DNA of 64,000 nucleotides from Oceanirhabdus sp. W0125-5 (GTDB lineage: Bacteria > Bacillota > Clostridia > Clostridiales > Clostridiaceae), in NCBI RefSeq assembly GCF_027938815.1, contig NZ_CP115913.1, forward strand, positions 4,684,001-4,748,000, in the 5' to 3' direction. This document shows positions 1-8,527 of this stretch, one piece after another. Every line of letters starts with the position of its first letter. Position 1 is the stretch's first letter. The notes under the pieces are model-generated. The model was given only the letters and a program-made list of their open reading frames with translations. It did not search any database and was not told the DNA's origin. The position numbers and the translations under genes were made by a program.

Positions 1-270
1 TCACTATGATACTTTTCAGATTCACTCTTCTCATCTTCAAATAAGAAATCATAATATTTCTTTATCATAAGTTCAACTTCATCAGCATTCCTTATGGAAT
101 ATTGATGGATTAAACTGTTTCTAACTTGTTTATATAATTCGTTAATAATTTTAATTTTCTTTTCATTCTTAGCTTTATTTACATCTATAATAAGATCTCT
201 TTGAAAAAAATTCAGATTCTTAAATGGATATAGTGCAATATTTAGGGTTTCATCAATCTTTCTTAACACA
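1..270 (-). CDS. HEPN-domain protein, partial (runs off the window)
   Basis: An open frame read on the minus strand from GTG at 270 to the window edge gives about 90 residues, so the C-terminus is missing. It contains RNSLIH at 105-122, the RNxxxH (R-x4-H) signature of HEPN nucleotide-binding or RNase domains, in a helical, lysine-rich context. The GTG is preceded by GGAG at about 9 nt; a TTG three codons upstream is in frame but sits directly against the GGAG. The gene begins 34 nt after the stop of the P-loop NTPase, so the two are probably cotranscribed. In HEPN toxins the R and H are catalytic, but many HEPN proteins are non-catalytic. The family is inferred from this one motif and the gene pairing. 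Confidence 0.6.
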
Positions 271-303
271 ATTTTCAACTCCAGTTTTTAAGTTAGATAT
301 TTA

Positions 304-3147
304 TTAGTTTTGTGAGTTTTCCATGTCTTCTGGATCCATTCCAAGCTCTTTTAAAAGTTTATCATCTTCATCTTTAACTTTGTTGTAAACTTCTTTTAAT
401 AATGTTCTCATTTTTTCTTTCTTATCTGAATAATCCCCTTCTATTAATTCCTCATTCTTTTCTTTAATTATATAATTGCTATACTCATGTAAAGCCTCTG
501 AAAAATTATACTTATCTAACATATCTGTGGTTAATATTGCATTTTCCTTTATATATCCAAATAATTCTCTTGCTTCAAATATTCCATATCTAGCATTAGA
601 TCTATACGCTAAATAATCTAGTTCTTTCATTAATTTGATGTATCTATCTACATCAATACTTATTGCGTTGTTTTCTATTTTACCCAATAATTTATCTATA
701 TTACTTTTTACTTGATTATATATTGTTGTATCTGATACACCAGCATTTCCATTCATAAATTTCTGAAATTCTGCTTTAAATTCGTTTATTGTTATTATAT
801 TATCTTTATTCTCTATCCTTAGTAATATTGTGCTCAAATCATTTGATATTTGTATAGTTCTATTTAATAATATTTTATTTATTCTAAATTTATCTTCTTC
901 TTTAAATTTACTAACTTTTTTCAGCATTTTTATTAATTTTATATTATTCTTAGCTATTTCCTCATCAATACTATTACTTTTAAACCCCTCATGATTTTTT
1001 CTTATTTCTGTAAATCTATTTAAAATTACATTTTTAAAATACCTATTATATTCAGTGGATTTGTCTCTAAATGATTTAGTTATTCCATATTCTATTTCTG
1101 AATCATTTTCATTTGTTTGATTTTTAATAGATTTTTTATAAATATCGATATTTATACTTATATCCTTAAAAATTCTCTCAGTAACTTCATAACCTGTATT
1201 CGTTCTTGAAAGTTCGTCTAAAAACTTTAAAGTACTATCCATTTTCCCCATTTGATATTGATTCATGTTATACCAGTTACTTAAAACTTCTTTTCCATAT
1301 GATTCATTCGTTAAAAATAAAATATCATATATTACATTGAATACTTTTTTATTAACTTCTTCTGAAGAAGAAGTTTTTATATAAATATCTGCACCTTCCA
1401 TTTCATCAACAAATTTTTCATAGAATTTCAAAGCAAATGTTAAATCTGTAAACTTTAAAAGTTCTCTGATACAGTTATTATATAGATTCCATGAATCATT
1501 TCTCCAATAATTATTAAATGAACCAAATGTCAAATTACCATTTTGGGCAGCAAATCCAACATACCAATTATCTTTATACATTGCATATATAAAAGCTTTT
1601 TTAGCATTTTCATAACCTTCACACTTTGCATTGTCCAACTTACTTTGAGCAATATAGCATAATAAAAAAGTATTTAGAACCACTTTCCTTCTATCTTTTT
1701 CTAACTTTATATCTTTATCATTATCTTTTTCCTTACTAATATGGATATATTCGTTCCCTTTAATCAGTTCATTAGTTATGTGTTCAAAATTTATTAATGT
1801 AGTATTCTCATTATTCCCCCACAGTAAGCACTTATTTATAAATTCCTTATTTCTTACTAGTTCTTTAGAGGAATCTATAATTGTATCAATAAGCATCTTA
1901 ATATATATAAATCTTCTTTCTTTTAATTCATCATTTTCAAAATTTTCTTTATTAAATTTATCTAAATAATAATATACATTTACCAATCCTCTTGGGGTTG
2001 TATCAAATATATTATATGGTGTTCTTATAAGTTCAACCATATCAGTTTGATTATTTTTAATTGGTGAGAAAATACTGTTTTCTCCAAAAACTTCAGTGAG
2101 TTTTTCATAGAAATAAACATTTTTTTTCTTTTCACCTTCTTTTATTTCAAACGAGAATTTAGGAATATTTGATAAATTCCAAGTAACTACATTATGTCTA
2201 AAAGCAGGAGGTAAAATCTTTTTTAAGTACTCATGAGTCAAATATTTTTTCCTATCTAATAAAGAAAACTCCCCATCCATAACCTTTGAATCTTTAAATA
2301 TTTCTGTATGTGCATACTCAAAATCTTTTGCTAACTTTTCACTTTCAAGTAAGGATAAAGTTATGGATTCATTTAATATTTCATAATCTCCTGATAATAT
2401 ACACACAACATTAGGATGACATGTATATTTCATCATTGCATCTATTATTTCTTTACACTTTGATGTTTTAAGATCAACATCATCGATAAAAAGAACTATC
2501 AACGGTTCTTTTTTACTCTCTATCCTTTTTACCCGTACAAGTTCATCATAGAATTTTTCTATTTTTTTGCTTAGTTCAATATCAGGCTTTAATACTTCTG
2601 AATACTTTTTCTTGAAGGTCTCCATATCAGTAAAATCTTTTGTAAGAAGTTTTCTATATTCACCTTCTGTATAACAGTATGCCTCTAACATTTCTTCATA
2701 TCTTTTTCTTAACTTATTATTCTTTTTAAATCTACAATCACAGAAAAAATCTCCATACTTATCCTTATCTGCTTCATTTTTTATATAGTCTTCCATTTTC
2801 TCTAGAACATCTTTAAACATTCCAATTATTGCACCCATTATTTTGGTGTTTCCCCCAAAAGTATCAGGTTCAATTGTATCTAAAATTATATTATGTTTAT
2901 CTTCAATTAACTTATTTTTTATTGTTAGAATAGTAGATGTCTTCCCTGTTCCTCTTGCTCCAAATAATCCAATGGCATTATTATACTGTGAAGTCCTTTT
3001 TTCTTCTTTTACTCTTTCTGCTTCTGTTCTTATCTCCTCAATCTGTTCCATAATAGTATCAAACGTAGGAACTATTAGTTTAATTTGATTTTCTGTAAGA
3101 ACTCTAGCTCCTATAAAAACACCATTATTATCTTTTACATTAGCCAT
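304..3147 (-). CDS. Large P-loop NTPase (KAP/STAND-like), possible defence ATPase
   Basis: A 947-residue protein. Walker A is GARGTGKT (residues 63-70) and Walker B is LIVLFIDDVD (216-225), with the hydrophobic stretch ending in two acidic residues as in KAP and STAND NTPases. The remaining 700 residues are charged and helix-rich with no domain I recognise and no membrane segment. The start ATG has AAGGAG 7 nt upstream. It is followed at 34 nt by a HEPN-type gene, and a stem-loop terminator at 3286-3330 isolates it from the GNAT upstream. ATPase-HEPN pairs are frequent in prokaryotic anti-phage and abortive infection loci, but neither protein matches a named system that I can identify. ATPase function is well supported; a defence role is inference. 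Confidence 0.7.
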   Translation of the reverse strand: MANVKDNNGVFIGARVLTENQIKLIVPTFDTIMEQIEEIRTEAERVKEEKRTSQYNNAIGLFGARGTGKTSTILTIKNKLIEDKHNIILDTIEPDTFGGNTKIMGAIIGMFKDVLEKMEDYIKNEADKDKYGDFFCDCRFKKNNKLRKRYEEMLEAYCYTEGEYRKLLTKDFTDMETFKKKYSEVLKPDIELSKKIEKFYDELVRVKRIESKKEPLIVLFIDDVDLKTSKCKEIIDAMMKYTCHPNVVCILSGDYEILNESITLSLLESEKLAKDFEYAHTEIFKDSKVMDGEFSLLDRKKYLTHEYLKKILPPAFRHNVVTWNLSNIPKFSFEIKEGEKKKNVYFYEKLTEVFGENSIFSPIKNNQTDMVELIRTPYNIFDTTPRGLVNVYYYLDKFNKENFENDELKERRFIYIKMLIDTIIDSSKELVRNKEFINKCLLWGNNENTTLINFEHITNELIKGNEYIHISKEKDNDKDIKLEKDRRKVVLNTFLLCYIAQSKLDNAKCEGYENAKKAFIYAMYKDNWYVGFAAQNGNLTFGSFNNYWRNDSWNLYNNCIRELLKFTDLTFALKFYEKFVDEMEGADIYIKTSSSEEVNKKVFNVIYDILFLTNESYGKEVLSNWYNMNQYQMGKMDSTLKFLDELSRTNTGYEVTERIFKDISINIDIYKKSIKNQTNENDSEIEYGITKSFRDKSTEYNRYFKNVILNRFTEIRKNHEGFKSNSIDEEIAKNNIKLIKMLKKVSKFKEEDKFRINKILLNRTIQISNDLSTILLRIENKDNIITINEFKAEFQKFMNGNAGVSDTTIYNQVKSNIDKLLGKIENNAISIDVDRYIKLMKELDYLAYRSNARYGIFEARELFGYIKENAILTTDMLDKYNFSEALHEYSNYIIKEKNEELIEGDYSDKKEKMRTLLKEVYNKVKDEDDKLLKELGMDPEDMENSQN

Positions 3148-3285
3148 GTTTCTTCTCCTTCGGTTTATTTATTTATGTTTTATTACCTATGTTTTTCCAA
3201 GTTAAATTATAACATATTTAGTATTATATTATCGTATTTTGTAAAAATTTAATTTAGCAATAAATATTTTTACTTACTTTTTAAC

Positions 3286-3330
3286 AATAAAAAACACTTT
3301 GAATTTGTATATTCCAAAGTGTTTTTTATT
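3286..3330. terminator. Bidirectional stem-loop terminator
   Basis: Perfect 16-bp arms (3286-3301 and 3315-3330, core ACACTTTG/CAAAGTGT) flanked by A and T runs. It ends the minus-strand GNAT transcript and separates it from the P-loop NTPase unit. Confidence 0.85.
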
Positions 3331-3350
3331 AAAATCTTATTTAAGTTCTT

Positions 3351-3857
3351 CTATTCTTTTACCCTCAACTCATAACAAGGTTCTTCTTCATTCATATCCT
3401 CAAACCATTTCATACCTATATACTCAAAGCCCAATTTTTCTAATACTTTTTTTGAGGAAGAATTCCCTGGAGATATAGATGCAACTATCTTATTAATTTT
3501 AAGATTTTCACGTACATAGTTAATACATCCATTGGCAGCTTCAGTTGCATACCCTCTTCCCCAATATTTCTCTGCAAAATGATATATAAGTTCAATTTCA
3601 TGTTCATCCTCAGCAGGATTAAAACCACACGCACCTATAACTTCATTACTATCTTTTATAATTACTATATATGGCGAGAACCCTTTTTCCTTCTGTAAAT
3701 TCATATAAAATTCTATTGACCTTAGCTCTCGTTCTCTACTTCCTGCACCACCACAGTATTTCATAACCTCTTCATTTCCCCAAAATGTCATTACAGAATC
3801 TATATCTTCTCTTTTTAATGATCTTAATACTAATCTATCTGTTTCAAATGTTACCAC
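3351..3857 (-). CDS. GNAT N-acetyltransferase, RimJ/RimL-like
   Basis: 168 residues, a single GNAT domain. The N-terminal ETDRLVLRSLKREDID is typical of the RimJ/RimL (Acetyltransf_3) branch. The acetyl-CoA loop is seen as YWGRGYATEA, and the C-terminal VLEKLGFEYIG is the usual beta6/beta7 ending. It should transfer an acetyl group from acetyl-CoA to an amine; the substrate cannot be read from sequence. The start is GTG with AGGGG upstream. It follows the MazG-like gene by 32 nt on the same strand, so the two may be cotranscribed. It ends in the strong terminator at 3286-3330. Confidence 0.88.
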   Translation of the reverse strand: MVTFETDRLVLRSLKREDIDSVMTFWGNEEVMKYCGGAGSRERELRSIEFYMNLQKEKGFSPYIVIIKDSNEVIGACGFNPAEDEHEIELIYHFAEKYWGRGYATEAANGCINYVRENLKINKIVASISPGNSSSKKVLEKLGFEYIGMKWFEDMNEEEPCYELRVKE

Positions 3858-3889
3858 CCTTATCCCCTCCCCAAAATACCTGTAAAAGT

Positions 3890-4198
3890 CTAATCAATAA
3901 GTTTTTCCTCTTTCATTCTTTTTAAAGAAGCATCTATTGATTTTTCAAGTTCTTCTTCAACTGAATAATATACTGCTATTTGCATTAATGCTACCATTGC
4001 TTGTTTTAATTCTACAGCTAAAGCTTCTTTGCTTGGTTCCCCATGTTTTTGCCTTTTTATTCCACTATCTTCAAAATGATTAACTTCACTTGCAACCTCA
4101 CCACATTCCTCCAAAAGCCTAGTAACCATTTGGAAAGGTTCTACCCCCTCCGGAAAACGCTTATAATATCCTTCAACCATTTTATATAACTTGTCCAT
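3890..4198 (-). CDS. MazG-like nucleotide pyrophosphohydrolase
   Basis: 102 residues, all-alpha. RLLEECGEVASEV carries the EExxE metal-binding helix of the MazG/dUTPase-2 superfamily, and the ELKQAMVALMQIA helix supplies a further acidic position. Single-domain members of this length hydrolyse NTPs or dNTPs to monophosphate plus PPi and are often house-cleaning enzymes. The RBS AAAAGGGG lies 7 nt before ATG. It lies between the SGNH hydrolase and the GNAT with short gaps (31 and 32 nt), which suggests one transcript. The substrate is unknown. Confidence 0.75.
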   Translation of the reverse strand: MDKLYKMVEGYYKRFPEGVEPFQMVTRLLEECGEVASEVNHFEDSGIKRQKHGEPSKEALAVELKQAMVALMQIAVYYSVEEELEKSIDASLKRMKEEKLID

Positions 4199-4229
4199 TT
4201 ATATCCCCTTTTCAATATATATTATTAAT

Positions 4230-4922
4230 CTACATACCCTTAATAAAATCCTCTATACACTCAGCTATTAATTTTGCACCACAACTGTTTGGATGTACTC
4301 CATCCAGTGTTAAATGCAATCCTCGTTTTGAAGCTTTATCATCAACCTTTTCTGTAGTTTTTAGGGTTATAACATCCATTAAAACACGAGTTGCACTTTT
4401 CGGAATATAATTGGATATACTTTTTCCTTCTAGATAATTAATAAATTCTTCTCTTATATCTAGATACTCAATATTATTAAAGGTTTTTGATATATCACGA
4501 ATTTCCTCAATAAAACTCTTTAATTCCACATTCCACACATTACTAATATCTTCTCCTATCAAAAGTGGAGGAACAACTACTATCTTGTTTGCCTTATCTG
4601 ATAAATATTCCAAAGTATTGTTAAAAAAGTATCTAAACTCCTCCTTATTCTTTGCCCATGGCTGTTTACTTACCTTTTTAATTATTGGATAGCTTTTTGA
4701 AACTTTAACAAATATATCATTTACACCAACAAATAAGAAAATAAGATCAATATCAGCTTCCAAGTGTATCTTTTTAACTCTTTCATTCAAGCTTAAAACT
4801 GTATCTCCACCTTTTCCTAAATTTATTAACTGGTGATCTATTAATCTGTCTTTCAATATCTCAAAATAAGATGCTCCTGGAATCCCTTCTGTTATGCTGT
4901 CCCCAATAAAAAGAATTCTCAT
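4230..4922 (-). CDS. SGNH/GDSL-family hydrolase
   Basis: About 230 residues with all four SGNH blocks: GDSITEG near the N-terminus (nucleophile Ser), a GKGGDT block (Gly), GVND (Asn), and DGVHPN near the C-terminus (Asp and His). It should be an esterase or lipase acting on acyl or acetyl esters. No signal peptide is seen, so a cytoplasmic location is likely. I place the start at 4922 rather than 4943 because AAGGAGG lies 4-10 nt before this ATG, inside the longer frame. It heads a probable operon with the MazG-like and GNAT genes. Confidence 0.88.
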   Translation of the reverse strand: MRILFIGDSITEGIPGASYFEILKDRLIDHQLINLGKGGDTVLSLNERVKKIHLEADIDLIFLFVGVNDIFVKVSKSYPIIKKVSKQPWAKNKEEFRYFFNNTLEYLSDKANKIVVVPPLLIGEDISNVWNVELKSFIEEIRDISKTFNNIEYLDIREEFINYLEGKSISNYIPKSATRVLMDVITLKTTEKVDDKASKRGLHLTLDGVHPNSCGAKLIAECIEDFIKGM

Positions 4923-5064
4923 AGTTCCCTCCTTTAAAATCATTTCAATATAAAAATTATATCATCTAATTGTAATTCAAACCATAATTTAGTATTTTTT
5001 AAAGCAAAATATGTCTATTTGGTTATATTACACTTTTAGAAAAATTATTCTCTTAACTTAACAA

Positions 5065-5099
5065 AAGAAGGGATAGACTCAATGTCTTCCCTTCCTTTT
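5065..5099 (-). terminator. Stem-loop terminator after the GNAT-HIT gene
   Basis: GAAGGGA (5068-5074) pairs with TCCCTTC (5089-5095), with a C/T-rich flank; it lies just downstream of the minus-strand gene ending at 5125. Confidence 0.55.
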
Positions 5100-5124
5100 T
5101 ATCAAAAATTTATAAACAAATTCC

Positions 5125-6075
5125 CTATTCACTTAAAACTTTTCTCATTTCATTTATAAAATAATCAAACTCATCTTTATTTTCATAAGGATTTGGTTCA
5201 ATTTTATTTACATCAATTCCACTACCTGCAAAAGCATCATCAATATACCTTGGGAATAGATGCATATGCAAATGGGGCATTGAATTCCCATGTAATTCAC
5301 AATTAATTTTCACAGCTCCGGATATTTCTTTCAGTGCCTTTGACACTTTCTGAACATCGCTCATAAAATTTGTTAAATCCTCCTGTGGAATATCATGTAT
5401 TTCAACATAATGCTTTTTTGAAAGCACATGACATTTACCCCATAAGCAACCTTGAGCATTTATTGATGCTTCCACCCATGAGTATTTCAACTCTTTTATT
5501 AGTTCAATATCCGATGGACCAGGCTCGTCACAACAAACTGGACACTTAGATTCATTTGACCAATCTATATAACGTGAATAATTGTGATGAAAACTTGCTC
5601 GTTTTTTTTCTCCTGTTGCAGCTCTTTTCATCACGAAAGCTGGAACCCCTTCTTCTAAGACTTCTCCATCTTGCTTGATAAACCCAAATTTCTCATATAT
5701 TTTTCTTTCCTGTTGAAAATATAAATTCTCTAATTTTAAAACATTAGCTGTTATCTCTTTAGTTCTATCAAGCTGCTTTAAAGCCACCTCTAAAAGTTTT
5801 TCCCCTACCTTTTCAAAGTCAGCACTCATAGATACTCCAAAGAAAGTTATTCTATTGTACTTTCTTGAAAAAGCAACAATACCAAGACAATTACCAGACA
5901 TTCTGTCTTTTGCCATAAAGGCTTCATGTTTTCTTATTTTGGACTCCATATAATCATCAAAAGTTTCCCAAAACACAGAAGTATCAGGAACCAACTCTTT
6001 CACAATTTCATCAGCCTCATGACTCAATTCTACCCACTTTTGAATATCCTCTCTTCTAACCAATGTAATCAACAT
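5125..6075 (-). CDS. GNAT-HIT fusion protein
   Basis: 316 residues. The N-terminal ~150 residues resemble a degenerate GNAT domain (ITLVRREDIQKWVELS opening, IYEKFGFIKQDG ending). The C-terminal half is a histidine-triad (HIT) domain: a CPVCC zinc-like element at 178-182 and the HIT motif HLHMHLFPRY with H268, H270 and H272. HIT proteins hydrolyse or transfer nucleotidyl groups on nucleoside phosphoramidates and dinucleotide polyphosphates. AGGGGG precedes ATG. The gene follows the Nudix gene by 12 nt, so two nucleotide-hydrolase families probably share one transcript. The GNAT assignment is the weaker half. Confidence 0.8.
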   Translation of the reverse strand: MLITLVRREDIQKWVELSHEADEIVKELVPDTSVFWETFDDYMESKIRKHEAFMAKDRMSGNCLGIVAFSRKYNRITFFGVSMSADFEKVGEKLLEVALKQLDRTKEITANVLKLENLYFQQERKIYEKFGFIKQDGEVLEEGVPAFVMKRAATGEKKRASFHHNYSRYIDWSNESKCPVCCDEPGPSDIELIKELKYSWVEASINAQGCLWGKCHVLSKKHYVEIHDIPQEDLTNFMSDVQKVSKALKEISGAVKINCELHGNSMPHLHMHLFPRYIDDAFAGSGIDVNKIEPNPYENKDEFDYFINEMRKVLSE

Positions 6076-6087
6076 TATAAAATCCCC

Positions 6088-6573
6088 CTACTTATTACTT
6101 ACCAGTGGTTCTTCAATGAATACTGGGGAGAATTTATTAGTTTCTAAATATTCCATTAATTGATCATGAATATATGGTATATAATTAATATCCTTTAATC
6201 TAGAGATAGGAATCCACTTAGGTTCACCAACTAACTTAGGATTATCAGGATTCACATCAGGTATAGTTGGAGATTTTATAGTATCATCACCATTTACATA
6301 ACATCTGAAAACAAAGCTTATATGCGGTACCTTTCCATACATAAAATCACATTTATTTGGCTCATATTCAAGTGTATAGATTAACTCACCAACTGTAACA
6401 TCTAACCCTGTTTCTTCTTGGATTTCTCTAACAACTGCATCTTTAACTGTCTCACCTGGTTCAACAGCTCCTCCAGGAATATTAAAATATTCACCATTTC
6501 CAAATTCATTTAGTATTATCTTATCATCCTTTATTACAATACCTCTTCCACTTACTCTAATATGAAAACTCAT
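6088..6573 (-). CDS. Nudix hydrolase
   Basis: 161 residues with a complete Nudix box from G35 to L57 (G-x5-E-x7-REIQEETGL), including the metal-binding REIQEE helix. Nudix enzymes cleave nucleoside diphosphates linked to another moiety, often in sanitation of oxidised nucleotides or turnover of NDP-sugars. The RBS AAGGGGGAG lies 6 nt before ATG. It is the first gene of a pair with the GNAT-HIT fusion. The substrate cannot be assigned. Confidence 0.92.
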   Translation of the reverse strand: MSFHIRVSGRGIVIKDDKIILNEFGNGEYFNIPGGAVEPGETVKDAVVREIQEETGLDVTVGELIYTLEYEPNKCDFMYGKVPHISFVFRCYVNGDDTIKSPTIPDVNPDNPKLVGEPKWIPISRLKDINYIPYIHDQLMEYLETNKFSPVFIEEPLVSNK

Positions 6574-6814
6574 TTCTACTCCCCCTTGTTATTAATGTTG
6601 TAAAACCAAACTGATTTTAATCTATAATAAAACACAAAAAAGCAGCAAATTTCATTGTATCATATTATTGTAAAAATAACCATAATAAAACATATTCTTA
6701 TTGTCGTTAATTATGGTGAATTTAACCTATAAGAAACTTTATAAATTAAGAATGTAATAAAAAAAGACCTAGAATCATTCTAAGCCCTCTATCCCATATA
6801 AATGTTCACCTGTA

Positions 6815-6973
6815 CTAAAAAGGAATTTCATCATATTTCATTTTCATCTTTTTTATTTGGTCCAATAATGTCTCCCTATCAGCATTACTTAAAACTAATA
6901 CCTCTAGATCTTTTAATCCTTCAAAAACTTCTCTGTTCACCTTGTCCTCATAACATAATTCTTCAACTTTCAT
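6815..6973 (-). CDS. Small hypothetical protein, SOS-linked unit
   Basis: A 52-residue acidic, leucine-rich helical peptide without a recognised domain. I use ATG 6973 rather than an upstream ATG because AAGGAGG lies 8 nt before it. It is separated by 13 nt from the 87-residue gene upstream, which carries a LexA-like box in its promoter, so both should be induced together. I do not recognise the family. Confidence 0.6.
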   Translation of the reverse strand: MKVEELCYEDKVNREVFEGLKDLEVLVLSNADRETLLDQIKKMKMKYDEIPF

Positions 6974-6986
6974 TATACTTACCTCC

Positions 6987-7250
6987 TTAAATTTTAAAAA
7001 GCATCCACTTACACGTATCGATTTCATACTTTATCTGAAGTCCTCGTTCTATACCGTTTATTACACTAGTACAATTGAATATGTGCATTCTATTTCCAGC
7101 TAGTTTTTCCAAATCTCTAGTCATTATCTTATGTATTTTAACCACTTGCTCCTGGCAATCTTTAGTTGTAATTCTGAACCTAACTGGATGTGGTATTCCT
7201 TCCTTATCAAACCAAGCGACGACATCAATTGGCATTGCGACCACTTTCAT
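6987..7250 (-). CDS. Conserved small protein under a LexA-like box
   Basis: 87 residues starting MKVVAMPIDVVAWFDKEG; the start is chosen because GGAGG (7259-7263) lies 8 nt upstream. The protein looks like a compact beta-rich domain (alternating strands, FRITTKDCQEQVVKIHKI, IHIFNCTSVI) with no membrane segment. I believe similar small proteins occur near Y-family polymerase genes in clostridia, but I cannot confirm that, and no polymerase is present here. The promoter has TATAAT (7284-7289) and a LexA-like palindrome just downstream, so damage induction is likely. Confidence 0.65.
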   Translation of the reverse strand: MKVVAMPIDVVAWFDKEGIPHPVRFRITTKDCQEQVVKIHKIMTRDLEKLAGNRMHIFNCTSVINGIERGLQIKYEIDTCKWMLFKI

Positions 7251-7264
7251 TTTTAAAACCTCCA

Positions 7265-7278
7265 CAAACATACGTTTG
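7265..7278 (-). promoter_or_regulatory. LexA (SOS) box candidate with -10 element
   Basis: CAAACATACGTTTG matches the Firmicute SOS consensus CGAACRNRYGTTYG at 13 of 14 positions. It lies between a TATAAT -10 on the minus strand (7284-7289) and the RBS of the 87-residue gene, the expected position for repression. Confidence 0.65.
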
Positions 7279-7320
7279 TATATATTATATCACACTTTTT
7301 AGAATTTTATTCTATGAAAA

Positions 7321-7365
7321 TAACAAAAAGAAGGAAAAACTTTATATACTCTCTTCTTTTTGTTA
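7321..7365. other. Inverted repeat between divergent genes
   Basis: Perfect 13-bp arms TAACAAAAAGAAG / CTTCTTTTTGTTA with a 19-nt loop. No gene ends here on either strand, so this may be a decayed terminator or an upstream insulator. Confidence 0.5.
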
Positions 7366-7428
7366 TAAATTATAGTTTATTCCCTCTATTTGATGTCCGT
7401 CCCCTCTAAAAATTGCTCATTTTTACTA

Positions 7429-7457
7429 TTGAATAAATTCATTTCATGAAGTATAAT
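7429..7457 (+). promoter_or_regulatory. SigA-type promoter of the oxidoreductase gene
   Basis: TTGAAT (7429-7434), a 17-bp spacer, then TATAAT (7452-7457). Confidence 0.7.
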
Positions 7458-7460
7458 TAT

Positions 7461-7484
7461 TTTTAGTTAGTCAACTAACTAAAA
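7461..7484 (+). promoter_or_regulatory. Palindromic operator candidate
   Basis: A perfect dyad with 11-bp arms (TTTTAGTTAGT and ACTAACTAAAA) and a 2-nt centre, starting 4 bp after the -10 element. Its size and position fit a TetR- or MarR-type repressor site; the TetR gene at 9209-9793 is the nearest candidate binder. Confidence 0.6.
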
Positions 7485-7524
7485 CATTGTTTGTAAAAAT
7501 CAAATTTAAAAGGAGATATGAATT

Positions 7525-8397
7525 ATGTCTAAGATATCAGTCATCGGATGTGGAAAAATGGGTAGTTCACTTACGAAAGCATTTTTAAATTCAGGTCATG
7601 ATGTTTTTGTTTATGATGTTATAAAAGAAAGCTGTATTCCTTTAGTAGAACAAGGAGCTAGATTGGCAGAGACACCTAGACAAGCTGTAACCAACTGTGA
7701 GTTAATGGTATTTAGCATTAATAGTTACGCAAGTACTATTGAGTTTCTTGAAAAGGACAACCTATTACCCCTTCTTAAGGGTAAAACACTTGTTCAACTT
7801 TCAACAGGAATTCCTCAAGAAACAAAAGAACTAGAAAAAATAACAAAAGAATATGACATTGATTATTTAGATGGTGCAATAATGTGTTACCCAAATCAAA
7901 TTGGTACAGACGAATCCTGTATACTCTTTTCAGGAGATGAAACTACTTTAAATAATAATGAATCAACTTTAAAAAGCCTTAGTAAAAATCTTATAAAAGT
8001 AAGTAATGATATTGGTGGTGCATCTACACTTGATTGCGCACTGTTAACTTTATACTATGGTACGTACTGGGGTATATTACAGGCAGCAGCATTATGTAAA
8101 AGTCAAAACTTTTCTGTTCAGACATTTGCTGATATTGCAAAAGATCTTTATCTTTTCCCTGTTGCTACAGAAATTTTAAAGCATGTTCCACAAGATGTTG
8201 AGAGCGGTAGCTATAAAGATAATATGGCAAGCAATATGGTTCATTCAAATGCTATTCAACGATTAATTGAAATGATGAACAAATCTCATATAGATACTTC
8301 AGTAACAGATGGTATACATTCATTAATTCAAAAAGCAATTACGGCTGGATACAAAAATAATAATCTTGAGTCAATTGTAGAAGTAATTAGAAAGTAG
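7525..8397 (+). CDS. NAD(P)-dependent oxidoreductase, imine-reductase/beta-hydroxyacid dehydrogenase type
   Basis: 290 residues. The Rossmann motif GCGKMG (8-13) opens an NAD(P)-binding domain, followed by an all-alpha C-terminal dimerisation domain. LVQLSTGIP and the block around DGAIMCYP are typical of the 6-phosphogluconate dehydrogenase superfamily, specifically the imine-reductase-like branch; the lysine usual in true beta-hydroxyacid dehydrogenases is not evident. Likely a small-molecule C=N or C=O reductase, substrate unknown. RBS AAAGGAG lies before ATG. A strong promoter and a perfect dyad directly downstream of it indicate repressor control, perhaps xenobiotic-responsive. Confidence 0.82.
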   Translation: MSKISVIGCGKMGSSLTKAFLNSGHDVFVYDVIKESCIPLVEQGARLAETPRQAVTNCELMVFSINSYASTIEFLEKDNLLPLLKGKTLVQLSTGIPQETKELEKITKEYDIDYLDGAIMCYPNQIGTDESCILFSGDETTLNNNESTLKSLSKNLIKVSNDIGGASTLDCALLTLYYGTYWGILQAAALCKSQNFSVQTFADIAKDLYLFPVATEILKHVPQDVESGSYKDNMASNMVHSNAIQRLIEMMNKSHIDTSVTDGIHSLIQKAITAGYKNNNLESIVEVIRK

Positions 8398-8527
8398 CAA
8401 ATTACATTAAGTAATTTAAATTTCTTCAATTATTCAAAGATAGAGAACCAATATTTATATGATTGTATTTTATATATTGTAAATTGTGTTATAATATACA
8501 AAATACAACATAAGGCAGGGGATTATA

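Noticed and set aside
1778..1969. Plus-strand ORF inside the P-loop NTPase gene, and other opposite-strand ORFs inside long genes throughout the window
   Set aside because: They lie entirely within confident genes, have no ribosome binding site and give low-complexity translations.
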